Source of the DNA: Ilex aquifolium
Taxonomy: Eukaryota > Streptophyta > Magnoliopsida > Aquifoliales > Aquifoliaceae
Reading direction: 5' to 3'
Length of the DNA stretch: 64,000 nucleotides
Assembly (NCBI GenBank): GCA_951799425.1
Contig: OX637402.1
Coordinates: forward strand, 4,058,001-4,122,000
Under the pieces are notes generated by a model. The model was not told where the DNA came from and searched no databases. It was given only the letters and a program-made list of their open reading frames with translations. Positions 22,996-33,171 of this stretch are shown in pieces; the first letter of the stretch is position 1; each line of letters opens with the position of its first letter. A program made the position numbers and the translations under genes.

Positions 22996-23384
22996 ATTTC
23001 TTTAAATTGGCTTATACACTTGCAATTTGGCATACAAGCGCACTATGTGTTTGATAGTTTGATTGTTAATCATTCAATTCATTGAAAAGGGTTTTGTGAG
23101 CAATTTCCTTGGTTGAGATTCTCATGGTGAGATTAAGTGTGAAACGGTTTATTGCATATCACTACATCAATCTACATGACGATGTTTATTGGTTGTTAAA
23201 AGCTATATAAACACTTTATTGACACATCATTCATTGAATTGGTAATTGTGGTGTTCTTGGTTAAAATTGGTGGTTGTTTGGATTAAAGTTAGATTTCACC
23301 CCCCTTTAGGTTATGCCTTAATCCCACATGTTTAATTATGAGGGATGATCCACTGCACACCGTGTTTCCCCCAAAAAAATATAC

Positions 23385-23990
23385 ATACACTAGTATACCA
23401 AGACAAACATGCCCACAATAGTAAACTAAAACACACACACACACGAACACAAACACTAATAAATCAAAACAAACATACACACACATTAATACACCAAAAC
23501 ACACACACCCCCTTACACCGCAAACATAGATGCACACGCACATGCACTACCGAAATAGTTACACACACTAATACACCAGAACATACACACACACAATAAT
23601 ACACCAAAAAAAATAAAGATTAAGCCAACACACATACATACACTAAGACATCAAAATAAATTGGTGCATTTGGAGGGGGGGGGGAGTCTGTGTGCACTGT
23701 TGTATTAGTGCATGTGTGTGTGTTTTATGTATTAGAGAAAGTGTGTATGCTGGCATATAAGTGTATGCATGTGCCTTCTTTGAGCGTGTATGTGTGTTTT
23801 GGTGGATTACTGTGTATGTATGAGCGTGTGCACATTTTGGTGTATTGGGGGGTGTGTGTGCATTTTTGCATATTAGCGTGTGCATGTGTATATGTATGTG
23901 TATTTTTTACATATTACTATGTGTGTGAGTGAGTGTGTGTATGTGCTTGTGTGTGTTCTGGTCTATTTCTATTTGTGTCTGTGCGTTTTT
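23385..23990. repeat. CA-rich / TG-rich inverted microsatellite block
   Basis: 23385-23650 is built of loose repeats such as 'aatacaccaaaacacacac' on the plus strand. 23690-23990 is the complementary type, such as 'gtgtgttttggtggatta'. The two arms could pair as a long imperfect hairpin with a loop holding a G9 run (about 23676-23685). It lies between two copia LTRs. Open frames across it are artefacts. Confidence 0.7.
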
Positions 23991-24155
23991 TTTATCAAAC
24001 ATGCTTTGGTTTTTTGCTTTTAAGGCAAAACTATATCACATGTACATTTTTTACTTTAAAAAATTATTTCAAAAGCGTTACAAAATGGAGACCAAAAGAT
24101 TCATGTCCATGATTCAAAATTATAATAAAGTAATAAAATAAAGAGAACAACTACA
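23991..24155. other. Short unassigned spacer
   Basis: AT-rich, no recognisable element or gene. It ends at the TGTTAGAT start of the next LTR. Confidence 0.4.
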
Positions 24156-24328
24156 TGTTAGATCATGTTTTGTAATTGGCTAATTTCGTGAAGTTCTTGT
24201 AAATCTCAACCTATTCTATGGTCATGAAGCTACAACGATGAAGATCCAAAAGAATCAAATAGAAGGGATGAGATCATGCTTCAAACTACATAAAATAAAC
24301 TCTACATATACACTTCCATGCTTAGGAC

Positions 24329-25923
24329 TATGAGGAAAATACAACACTTCATGTGTAGGACTTTTTCACTAGATTATAAACGAGGAATCACATGCTAGAC
24401 ATAGAGGGGGGGGGGGGGGGGGGGGGAGGGTTGAATAGGCAAATTAAAATTTAAGCTAGGATGGCACTAATTTTAACCTAAATCTACCACAATTACCGCG
24501 TCACACAAAAATATGTAAGTTAAGTGTGAGAACCTCTTTTCAAACACCGCAACTCAAAACACCCTTATAGATTAGTGTATTGATTTTATTAATTTATTGA
24601 TTAACACTCAATCTCACACGGGGATCCCAATCAAGTAAATATATGTGATATGTAACTTCAATCAATCAATTCATCAAACACATAGTGCCCTTGTGTGCAT
24701 CAAATCACAAGTGTATATGTAAAAGTAATAAATAAGACAAGTGATAATAAATAAGACAAGTGATTTGTTGACGTGGAAACCCTTCTAGGGAAAAAATCGC
24801 AGGGTACCTTCTCGGTTCACCAACGCCTAATCCACTACTCTCAAAGTCAATCTGGAAGTACTCGAGTGTTATACCTCAACCAACACCATAGTTAGATGCT
24901 CATTTCCTTCGTACATCTCTCCACTGAATGTCCCTCTCCAACGTCTTGCATAGCTTCTCTTGAACTCGCCGCCGCATGGTTCGTTTAGGCCTCAAGCAAT
25001 CATAGGCACGCCAACGATTCCTGGTATGCACACACCAATGGATTTGTCAAACCATCAAGATCTTTAACTTCAATTTGTGAGGTTGCGTAGAATCTCTAGT
25101 GGTAGCCTTGGATCTTAGGCATCTAGGGTAGTTGTGGAAGCTCTCTAGGTTAGATATGAGTTTTTTTTTACTCAAAAGGCTTTCAAGAGGCTTGTAGAGA
25201 CCTACCCTAGCTGAAGAAAAGACACTCCCTATTTGTAGGTCTAGAATGATGGTAATCTTGGTTAATAAGAAAACTCATATTCGAGATAGACCGCTCGATC
25301 GGTGGGAGGGTGGTTGTCACTAGAATGAAACCGAGGTTCCAATCCTAGCTAGGAGAACAGATTGCTCAAGCGACTATGTGACTGCTCGAGCGAGGTTAAT
25401 GGACCGCTCGAGTGAGCCCTGTTCTCCCTCCATGGCCTTTTCACCTTTTCTTCCCTAAAGTCATAAAGAGACCACCTTAGGGAAGGCTAGTGAGAATAGG
25501 ATGGTCCTTACTAGTTTTTAAGCCTAAACCAAGCAAAAAACTTGTCCTCTTGAGCATTAAAGGGTGTTATTCAAGAGGGGTCTACCAATGGCTTAATTTA
25601 TGTTTTTAAAATGCCGAACGATTTAGAATATCTTTTGTTTTATAATCACCTAGGAGCAATACATGAATTAATCTGTAATCCCATTTTAACTCTAATCCTC
25701 CTAACTTAAATAAACCAATGGATCATCTTAGGTATCTTGGTTATTACCTTTGTCCTAAGCTTGAAGGTGCAACCAGAGTGTGAATGATGTAGCTTTTACA
25801 CTTGATCTCCTTCCTTCAATGATGTTGTCAGATCTTCAACCTTGATAACATCATAACCGTGTAATAGGTTGAGATTTACGATGGGCTCCATGAAATTAGC
25901 TATTTGCAAATGTATATCTAACA
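24329..25923 (-). repeat. Solo copia LTR H (minus) inside LTR HI
   Basis: A 1595-bp LTR from TGTTAGATATAC (25923, minus) to its end at 24329, flanked by exact 5-bp duplications AGGAC (24324-24328 and 25924-25928). Its motif array reads 'gctcaagcgact', 'ctgctcgagcgag', 'ccgctcgagtgag' (25371-25415). A G21 run (24406-24426) replaces the G5-G6 of sister LTRs. It is inserted in a member of its own family, head-to-tail inverted. Confidence 0.85.
24406..24426 (+). repeat. G21 homopolymer
   Basis: Uninterrupted run of 21 G in the solo LTR; the same place in sister LTRs has five or six G (13015, 30536). Could be an expansion or an assembly inaccuracy. Confidence 0.8.
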
Positions 25924-27041
25924 AGGACAAAGGCAATAACCTTAGAGACCTAAGAACCCTTGGTTTTATTTATTAGACTTAGGATGATTAGTGTTAAAAT
26001 GGAAGTGGTGATCTATCCGTGTATGGTCCCTGGGTGTTCTTCAAAGAAATTTTTTTCTAAATTTATTTTTTGGGTTTTGAAAACATAGAGTGAGCCATTA
26101 GCAGACCTTTCTTGGGCAACGCTTTTTAGTGGTCAAGACAACAAGTTTTTTTCTTTGTTTTGGGCTTAAAAAACTAGTAGGGACTACCCTATGTTCGCTA
26201 GAATTTATTAGAATAGTCTCTAAACGACTTAGGAAAAATTTAGGAAAAGGTTACGTGTGTGGCAGTGGAGACTGCCCTCTGAGTTTCTCTTAGGCCGCTC
26301 AAGCGGTCCCTGGTTTGTCTTTCTGGTTTGAATCCAAATTTTATTTCAGTGACCACTGCCCTCCCACTGCTTGAACAGTCGTTCGCGAATTTGTGTTTTC
26401 TTGGACCCCAAGACAAACCTTATTTTGAGCCTGTAAAAAGAGGTGTTAGATTATATGTTTGTAATAGGCTAATTTCATGGAGTCCATTGTAAATCTCAAC
26501 CTATTCCATGGTCGTGATGCTACAATGATTGAAGACTAAAAGCATCATTGAAGGAAGGATATCAAGCGTCAAAACTATATCATTTGCACCTTCAGGCTTA
26601 GGACAAAGGTAATGACCTAGATACCTAAGATGATCCCTTGGTATAATAGACTTAGGAGGATTAGAGTTAAAATGGAATCGGGACTAATTCATGTACGGGT
26701 CCTAGGTGTTTTTGAACAAAAATATTTTATAAAACATTTTGTGTTTTGAAAACATAGTTTGAGCCATTAGTGGACTTCTCTTGAAAAACACCCTTTAGTG
26801 CTCAAGATGACAGTTTTTTGCTTTGTTTTAGGCTTAAAAACATAGTAGGGTCCGCCCTATGCTTGTCAGCCTTCTCTATAGCATTCTCTTTATGAATTTG
26901 GAAAGAAATGGAAAAAATGCGAAATGGAGGAAGACCAGGGACCGTACTTGAGGTTGCTCGAGTGGTCCCAAGGTCGCTCTAGCAGCCGTTCCCGAATTTG
27001 AGTTTTCGTTTTTACCAAGATTGCCCTTACTCCAAGCCTAT

Positions 27042-29489
27042 TGTAAAACCCAGGTAAAATTGAACTTTTGTGAAAAAGGGTAGAACGGTAATTTGCCACT
27101 ACGGTATGGGTTGTAAACCTGAATTTTTCTAGATCTCGGATGATGAAACGGACCTCACCGTTGGATTCGTCTCGCAAAATCTAGTTATCATGTCAAATTT
27201 CGTCGAATTCCGAGACAGTCGGATTTTCACGTTTTACGAGGCGGTCGGGCCTCGGGAGACTCAAAAACGAACTTTTTAATAAAATTTTAAAGTTTGGAAA
27301 TAAATGATTTCAATTTAAAATAAAAATATTTTGAACTTGAATCGGAGCGAAATTTAATCGTTTCGGGGCTAAAACGGACCCGGGAAATAAGGGCCATGTG
27401 GTGCATTGTGGACCAAGGATTTAGAAAGTATAAATAGGGGAGAAAATCAAATTTTCTCCCCATTCTTTGCTCAGCCGTTCAACGTGAAAATAAGAGAGGG
27501 AAAGCTAGGGTTTTCTCCACTTTCTCTCTAAGATATTCGTCTCCACGAAGCTCAAATCCACTTGGGCCAAGAACAAAGGTCGTTCTACGCATCGAGGGCT
27601 ACAAAACCATACCAAGAAAGACGGATTTCACCGAAGTTCCAAAAACGAGCTTGGAGAAATCAAGGGTTTTGGGCAAGATTGAGATTCTTGAAGGTGTCTA
27701 CCAAGTGGGTTTACGCTTCAAGAGGTAGGGTTCCCTCCTACTGAGATTTATTCCAAACCTAGAATGTTTTTGTGGAATGGGTAGGATGATAGGATGTGTA
27801 TCTCTTGCCTATTGTTGTTAATTTGGGTGAAATGAGCATTGAAATGGGTATAGATAAATCCTAGCTTGGATTGGTGATTAGGAATTGCTAAATGTGGTTT
27901 CTAAAATGGGATATGTGAATTATACCCAATGTGATTCTTGTGTTCTATGGAATTGTGGGCATGTTATGTGTTTATATATATGCCTTGAGAATTGAAGTGT
28001 GTTATTACTTGATTTTGTAATGACATGCTTGGGTGTTGTTCAAGATAAAATGTTGATATATATACATGTTTGTGACATATTGACATTGTAAAGAAATATG
28101 AGAATTATATGCTTATGATATAATTTTGCCATGGGATATGTGGAATGCTTGAATTAGTTCATATGTCATTCATAGCATATTGAACTTAGCATCATGTTGC
28201 AATGAGGCATTACATTGCATTATGCATGGGAACATCGCATATGTGGGTGGAGGTGCATGGTTGTTGTTGTGTCAACACCATATTTGGTGGATGACGGGTG
28301 GGCTCGAGTAAGCTTGGTCGATGACTTAGTCGAGTCTCACGGTTAGCATGGTTGGTAGGGTTGGGGTTAGCAAGAAGGGCTAGAATATCCCTCGGGTGCA
28401 AGGCCCAGTGATTAGGATACGCACTCCTTTGGCTCGGCCCATGAAGTGTGTAGGTGTACGCAGAACCTTCGGTGGAAGTCCGTAAATTCCGTGGAGGTTG
28501 GGTGACCTTTGGTGTGAGTCCATGAACATCCACCCCTATAAAGACCCTGGAATGAAATGTCATTTGATGTGCAACATAGATGACGGGTAATACACATTGG
28601 CACTTGCATGTGTTGAGGAGTCGGGAAGGGCTCGGGATGATGTGCGTGAGTGAGTCTCATCTCATTTCATGGCATGGCATGGCATGGTGGATTCCAACAT
28701 GGAGTGCATATTCTAAATTGGAATGTTGTGAATTGTTGATTTGTGGCATGTGAACATTTCATATGCATATAGGTTGGGGAGTAGCCTCTTTAGCAGATAC
28801 CCTATTGAGCGTGGCTAACTTTTTATGGGAAAAACATTTCAGGTGCGGGGTTCACACCGGCGGACGGCTCCCATTTCGAGCCCCAAGGTTGAAGAAAGCC
28901 GACTTGTGGCTCTTATGGTTATTTCTGTAAAGTTTTTGTGAAAATTCCATTTTGATGTGTAAATATAGGGAATCAATTGTAATGAAACTTGTACAAATCA
29001 TGTTTTATATGAGAAATCTTATTACACCTGTAGTGGATGATTTGGGAAAGGTTTGGAATGAATTGAAAATGAAAAACAGATGAAAAAGGGGAAAACTGGG
29101 CAGAGGGTACCGGTACAGCGTACCGGTACGCATTTTCCAGTAGGCAAACCGTACCGGTACGCTTTTTTTCCAGTGGGAAAACCGTACCGGTACGCAGTAC
29201 CGGTACTGTCCCCAAAACTTTGAAAATTTTGAATTGTTTCCCATGCTATTGGACTTTGGTTTCTTGGGTTCCAACAATACAAATGGACCTTAAATGAGAT
29301 ATATTGGGGTATATTGAACCTCAATCGGATTAAATGATTAAAGGAACACGGGTTATACGTGTGAGTGATAATCCCGGGTAAAGGGATACTATTAGCGTGA
29401 TGTCGGATTGTACGGCACTCACGGGTATTTCCGCTGTTGATGGGTTTATCAACGGTGAATAAAGGACCCCCGGAAATTGGGGTGTCACA
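27042..29489 (+). repeat. Solo Tekay LTR K
   Basis: 2448 bp from TGTAAAACCC to GGTGTCACA, with exact 5-bp duplication CCTAT (27037-27041 and 29490-29494). It has a TATA box at 27429-27435. Unlike its two relatives in this window it carries a GTACCGGTAC array near its 3' end. Confidence 0.9.
29106..29212 (+). promoter_or_regulatory. GTACCGGTAC array in solo Tekay LTR K
   Basis: Six ACCGGTAC cores, in units such as GTACCGGTACGC, at about 29108, 29119, 29150, 29185, 29196 and 29204. The relatives at 4565 and 48021 have TACCGGTAGA-type repeats in the same place. Confidence 0.6.
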
Positions 29490-30365
29490 CCTATAAATAA
29501 AGAGTGCCTTCCCCAAGTTAGGGTAAGCCTTTAGCAAGTCTTTTGAAGAGAGAAATCTATCTTAAACCTAAAGAGCTTTCATCACAACCCTAGATCCCTA
29601 AACCCAAGGCTACCATCTAGAGATTCTACCCAACCTCACAACTTGGTGTTGAAGATCTTGATTGGTTGAAGACCAAACCCATTGGTGTGCGCATTCCAAG
29701 GATAATTGGTGCGCCCAAGATCATTTAAGGCCTAAATGATCCTCACGGAGGTGAATCCAAGTGAAGCTACACATAACGTCGAAGATGAAGTTTCGGTGGA
29801 GAGGCTTATTAAAGGAAGGGAGCATTTAACCATGGTATTGGTTGAGATATAAGACGCTAGTACTTGAAACCTTATTTTGGGGTAGTTGATTAGGTTTTGG
29901 GGAACTACGAAGCGTCTCCGGGGTTTTTCCTAATGATGATTTACGCGTCAACAAATCACTTGTGTCCTTTATTTCTTTTCATATACACTTGTGATTTGAT
30001 GCAAACACGCGCACTAAGTGTCTAATTGAATGAATGTTTGAATATCATAGTCATGCATAGTTGTGCATTTAAGAGTTTGGGTCATTGGGTTAGGTTTCCC
30101 GTGTGAGATTGAGTGTTTAATTGATAAAATTAACAACATCAATCTTCATGGGTTCACAGGGTCGTGGTGGTTGAAAAGGGGTTCACACCGTTAATTGTTA
30201 AATATTTGTGAGAAGAGGTAATTATGGTAGTAGCAGGTTTTAAATTGTGATTAAGCTTAATTTTTAAATACCTATTCAACCCCCCTCTCTAGGTGGTGTC
30301 ATGTGCTTCACGTGTATAATCATGAGGGAAGATCCATAACATTTCTCCCTCTTCCAAAACAACAA

Positions 30366-30462
30366 TTGGTATTAGAGCTAGTTGTCATGACTTGCATGTA
30401 GACACATATTGTAGGCATATTTTTAATTTGCTTATTTCTTATAGATCTATTGATATCTACTC
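30366..30462 (+). other. Primer binding site and internal stub of element J
   Basis: TTGGTATTAGAGCT (30366-30379) is a copia initiator-Met type site. About 80 bp of leader follow before LTR M interrupts at 30463. No coding sequence of this element remains in the window. Confidence 0.75.
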
Positions 30463-31257
30463 TGTTATTCTAGGAAGAGGAACATGATGTGGATCTTTCC
30501 TCACGATTATACACATGGAGCTTGCAACACTTTACCTAGAGGGGGTTGAATAAGTTTTTCAATTTTAGCTCAATTGATTACCAGTAAAAACCTAGTTCTA
30601 CCACAATTACCTTTTCTCAATAAAAAATATAACAATTAATGATGATAACCACTTTAATCACCCCAAACCCTCAAACCCATGACAATTGATGTTAATTAGT
30701 CTTGAATTAATTCGTTCACCAAATTAATCTCACGACGATTCTAATACCCAAACCCAAACTCTAATATGATTGATTTATATGTCCAACATTCAAATCATCA
30801 AGGACATGGTATGAGTGTATGCTCACAATCACAAGTGTATATGTAAATAAATAAGATTAACACAAGTGATTTGTTGACTCGGAAAACCCTTCTCGGAAAA
30901 AACCGCAGAGAACCTTCTCGATTCTCCAAAATCTAATCCACTACTCACAAAGTAAACATACAAGTACTCGAGTTTTATACCTCAATCAATACCATGGATA
31001 GATGCTCCTTTCTTTGTTGTCTCTCATCCATAGGTCCTCCTTTGACTTCTTCTGTAGCTTCACTTTGAGTACCCGTCGCACGGTTCGTCTAGGCCCCAAG
31101 CAATCATGGGTACACCAACAATTCCCAGTATGCACACACCAATAAGTTTGTCAAACCATCACAATCTTCAACTCCAATTTGTGAGGTTGGGCAGAATCTC
31201 TAGTAGTAACTTTGGATCATAGAGATCTAGGGTTATAGTGGAATCTCTGTAGGTAGA
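30463..31257 (-). repeat. Copia LTR M (minus), partial
   Basis: The 3' part of a minus-strand copia LTR, matching the left ends of the LTRs at 12937 and 24329 ('aagaggaacatgatgtgg', 'ctagagggggttgaataag'). It is cut at 31257 by element E2. Candidate duplication TACTC at 30458-30462. The rest should lie beyond the right end of E2, outside the window. Confidence 0.7.
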
Positions 31258-32809
31258 TGGTTGATCTCAAATAGGTACACTCAAGTGCAGGTAGTCAAGA
31301 AGTAATAATTTCTCGATAAATCCGAGGTCAATCCTCAGGGAAATGATTTTGGTATAAGAAAAGGTGAAAAGAAAGAATAGTTTATCTAAATTGTAAAGTG
31401 GGTAATTGTGGCTAATTCTAAAGAAATTCTTATGTATGAAAGGAACTCTCTAGTATCGGGATCAGGAACTAGTCATGAATATTGAATATAATATTAAAGC
31501 TATTATTTCTTATATCAGTTGACTTCCAATGTCAGTGTAATCAACTGGTGGATATAGCTTTTTAAATCAAGATTTGATTAATATGAAAATACAACTTTAA
31601 GAACTAGTAATATAAACTCGCAGGGAATTATAAGAATTGTCCATACCTAGGAATCAACCCCAATAATGAACAATCAAATAAGTATACAGAGTATATTATC
31701 TTGATTAGAATTATTTATTTAATCGGATAATAAAAATGATAAATCATTCAAGAATAATAAACCAATAATGGAATTAACATAAATATTCAGTATACAGTCC
31801 AAGGACCTTACCCTAACAAGAGAGTACAAAGGAGGATACTCATTGGCCCTGGAGGTTCTCTCAAAAGACTTGAAAAATTACCTAAGGAAAAGAAGATCAA
31901 GATCAAGATCCCTACAAAACTGACTTTTTTCCCTATTTATACTTAACAATAAAAATAATCAATAATAATAAAATCACTATCTAAAATCTTTAAACCTCTA
32001 CTCGGATAAACCTAAAAAGCGCCTATTTCAATAAACACGTTCAGATGGAAGACTTGCATCCGAACGGATGCCTCATTGTTTGGGGTCTTCTCCTTGGTCA
32101 ACCAACTAAGTCCGAACAGATAATTACATCCCAACAAGGATACACCATATTGTCAAATCTTAGTCTGTATGCATCCCCACATCCTAACACCTTGAATTCT
32201 CTGGAATCCAATATTCACGAACAAAAGAATTATGCCTGGAGGCATACTTAACCCAATTCCAAGCTGCACAGTATCAGACCTCGCGTTCAGATGGAAGACT
32301 AGCGTCTGAACGCATCTAGCTATCCAGGACCGATCCCACAATATCCAACATGACTTCGTTGACTTCTTCTTTAATTCCGCTTTAACCCCCTTAATTTCTT
32401 TGCAATCCCCAATTGTCCGGACGATTCACCAAGCACTCCAATTCTGCTCAATTTACCTGTTTTACCTGATGACATAACCAAATACTAAAAACCAATCAAA
32501 TCATAAACTCCAGGGATTATTCAATTAATACCTCGGAATCAACATAATTCTTCATAAATAATTGATACTTTTAATGACGATCTTAAAACAAACTACTAAA
32601 ATAATTTATCAAAACTAATCCACTTTCGCAAGACTCACGATGGCTAAATGCAATAAGCCTTAAAAACTTCTGTTAATCTACCCATTGTTTTGAACTTTTC
32701 ATATAACTTCACCAATAATCAAACAAAATATACAAATAAAAATACCAACAAGTGCATACCAATTCAAATCATAGAACCACAAACTATACAACAATATTTA
32801 CGGATTACA
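31258..32809 (-). repeat. 3' LTR of E2 (borders tentative)
   Basis: On plus it starts TGGTTGATCT, where LTR M stops. The upper border is placed at 32809, because TTTCAAAGGGGA on the minus strand (32821-32810) is a fair PPT before TGTAATCC. TATA box TATAAAT at 31941-31935 (minus), with the motif array upstream. Length of 1552 bp fits Athila LTRs. The upper border could be elsewhere. Confidence 0.5.
32038..32325 (-). promoter_or_regulatory. TCCGAACGG-type array in E2 LTR
   Basis: 'gttcagatggaagacttgc' with 'atccgaacggatgc' (32040-32072), and 'gttcagatggaagactagc' with 'gtctgaacgcatc' (32285-32318): inverted pairs around a 'ggaagact' core. The TATA box follows on the minus strand at 31941. The same words occur at 37180-37355 before ORF2. 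Confidence 0.6.
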
Positions 32810-33171
32810 TCCCCTTTGAAACTCGTGTGTAGTATGTAAACGACCTTACATGATCATAAAATTAATCAAAATACATTACCTCTCTACTATATATTACTAG
32901 CTTTGAATCAACCCTGACTCAAGTTATGCTCTCAACAATGAAATCACTCAGATTATACTGACTAATTTCCCTCATTCTTCCATATGTGAGCAGAATTATT
33001 GTGAAAGCAAAACAAATTATACCTCACATATGATTATAATCAATGAATACTATCAAAAAAAAAAAAAAGAAGAAGAAATTAGCATAGTCTCATGATCAAA
33101 AAGGGTAAATTTATCTCATACTAGGCTTGATTATTATATATGGGTTAAAAATGAATTTCTTTTTTAATCAA

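Larger units (their letters stand above)
14674..23375 (+). mobile_element. L2: copia-gag element with ORF2 and no pol, 3' part
   Basis: Plus-strand sister of L1. The N-terminal gag and 5' LTR were split off by the L1 insertion and lie left of the window. Present here: gag from before the first zinc knuckle, spacer, ORF2, PPT and 3' LTR. A solo Athila LTR (15194-16888) sits in gag and a MITE (22327-22995) in the LTR. As in L1, no pol domains lie between gag and ORF2. The right end is not sharp; I place it near 23375 by comparison with the LTR end at 30364. Confidence 0.7.
21207..23375 (+). repeat. 3' LTR of L2 (with nested MITE)
   Basis: Copia LTR of about 1.5 kb without the 669-bp MITE. The first 100 bases differ from the sister LTRs. 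From 'cttggtttaattttagactt' on (21358) it aligns with the LTRs at 12937, 24156 and 26444. GCTCGAG motifs lie at about 21690-21785 and a TATA box at 21838. The 3' end 'attatgagggatgatccac' (23335-23353) parallels the end of the LTR at 26444. End position uncertain by some tens of bases. Confidence 0.7.
24156..26443 (+). repeat. Copia LTR HI (plus), split and truncated
   Basis: Begins TGTTAGATCATG. Its first 173 bases (24156-24328) are followed by a solo LTR in opposite orientation, then the same LTR resumes at 25929 ('aaaggcaataacctta'). It stops at 26443, just where the TATA region should begin, because the LTR at 26444 was inserted there. GCTCGAG-type motifs lie near 26295 and 26370. Confidence 0.75.
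26444..30364 (+). repeat. Copia 5' LTR J, split by a solo Tekay LTR
   Basis: From TGTTAGATTATA (26444) to CAACA (30364), about 1.47 kb without the insert. The motif array is at 26953-26990. The TATA box CCTATAAATAAAG was hit by the Tekay LTR, whose duplication CCTAT flanks the insert. A primer binding site follows, so this is a 5' LTR. Candidate duplication AGAGG at 26439-26443. Confidence 0.85.

Noticed and set aside
23289..23932. Several open frames with His/Thr or Cys/Val repeats
   Set aside because: They are translations of the CA/TG simple repeats.
28210..28660. Overlapping minus-strand frames of 117 and 82 codons in LTR K
   Set aside because: Similar frames occur in the same place of related Tekay LTRs (5762, 49167) but without shared protein conservation; LTR sequence explains them.
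29022..29537. 171-codon minus-strand open frame
   Set aside because: It runs across the end of a solo Tekay LTR and its array into the copia LTR, so it spans an insertion junction.
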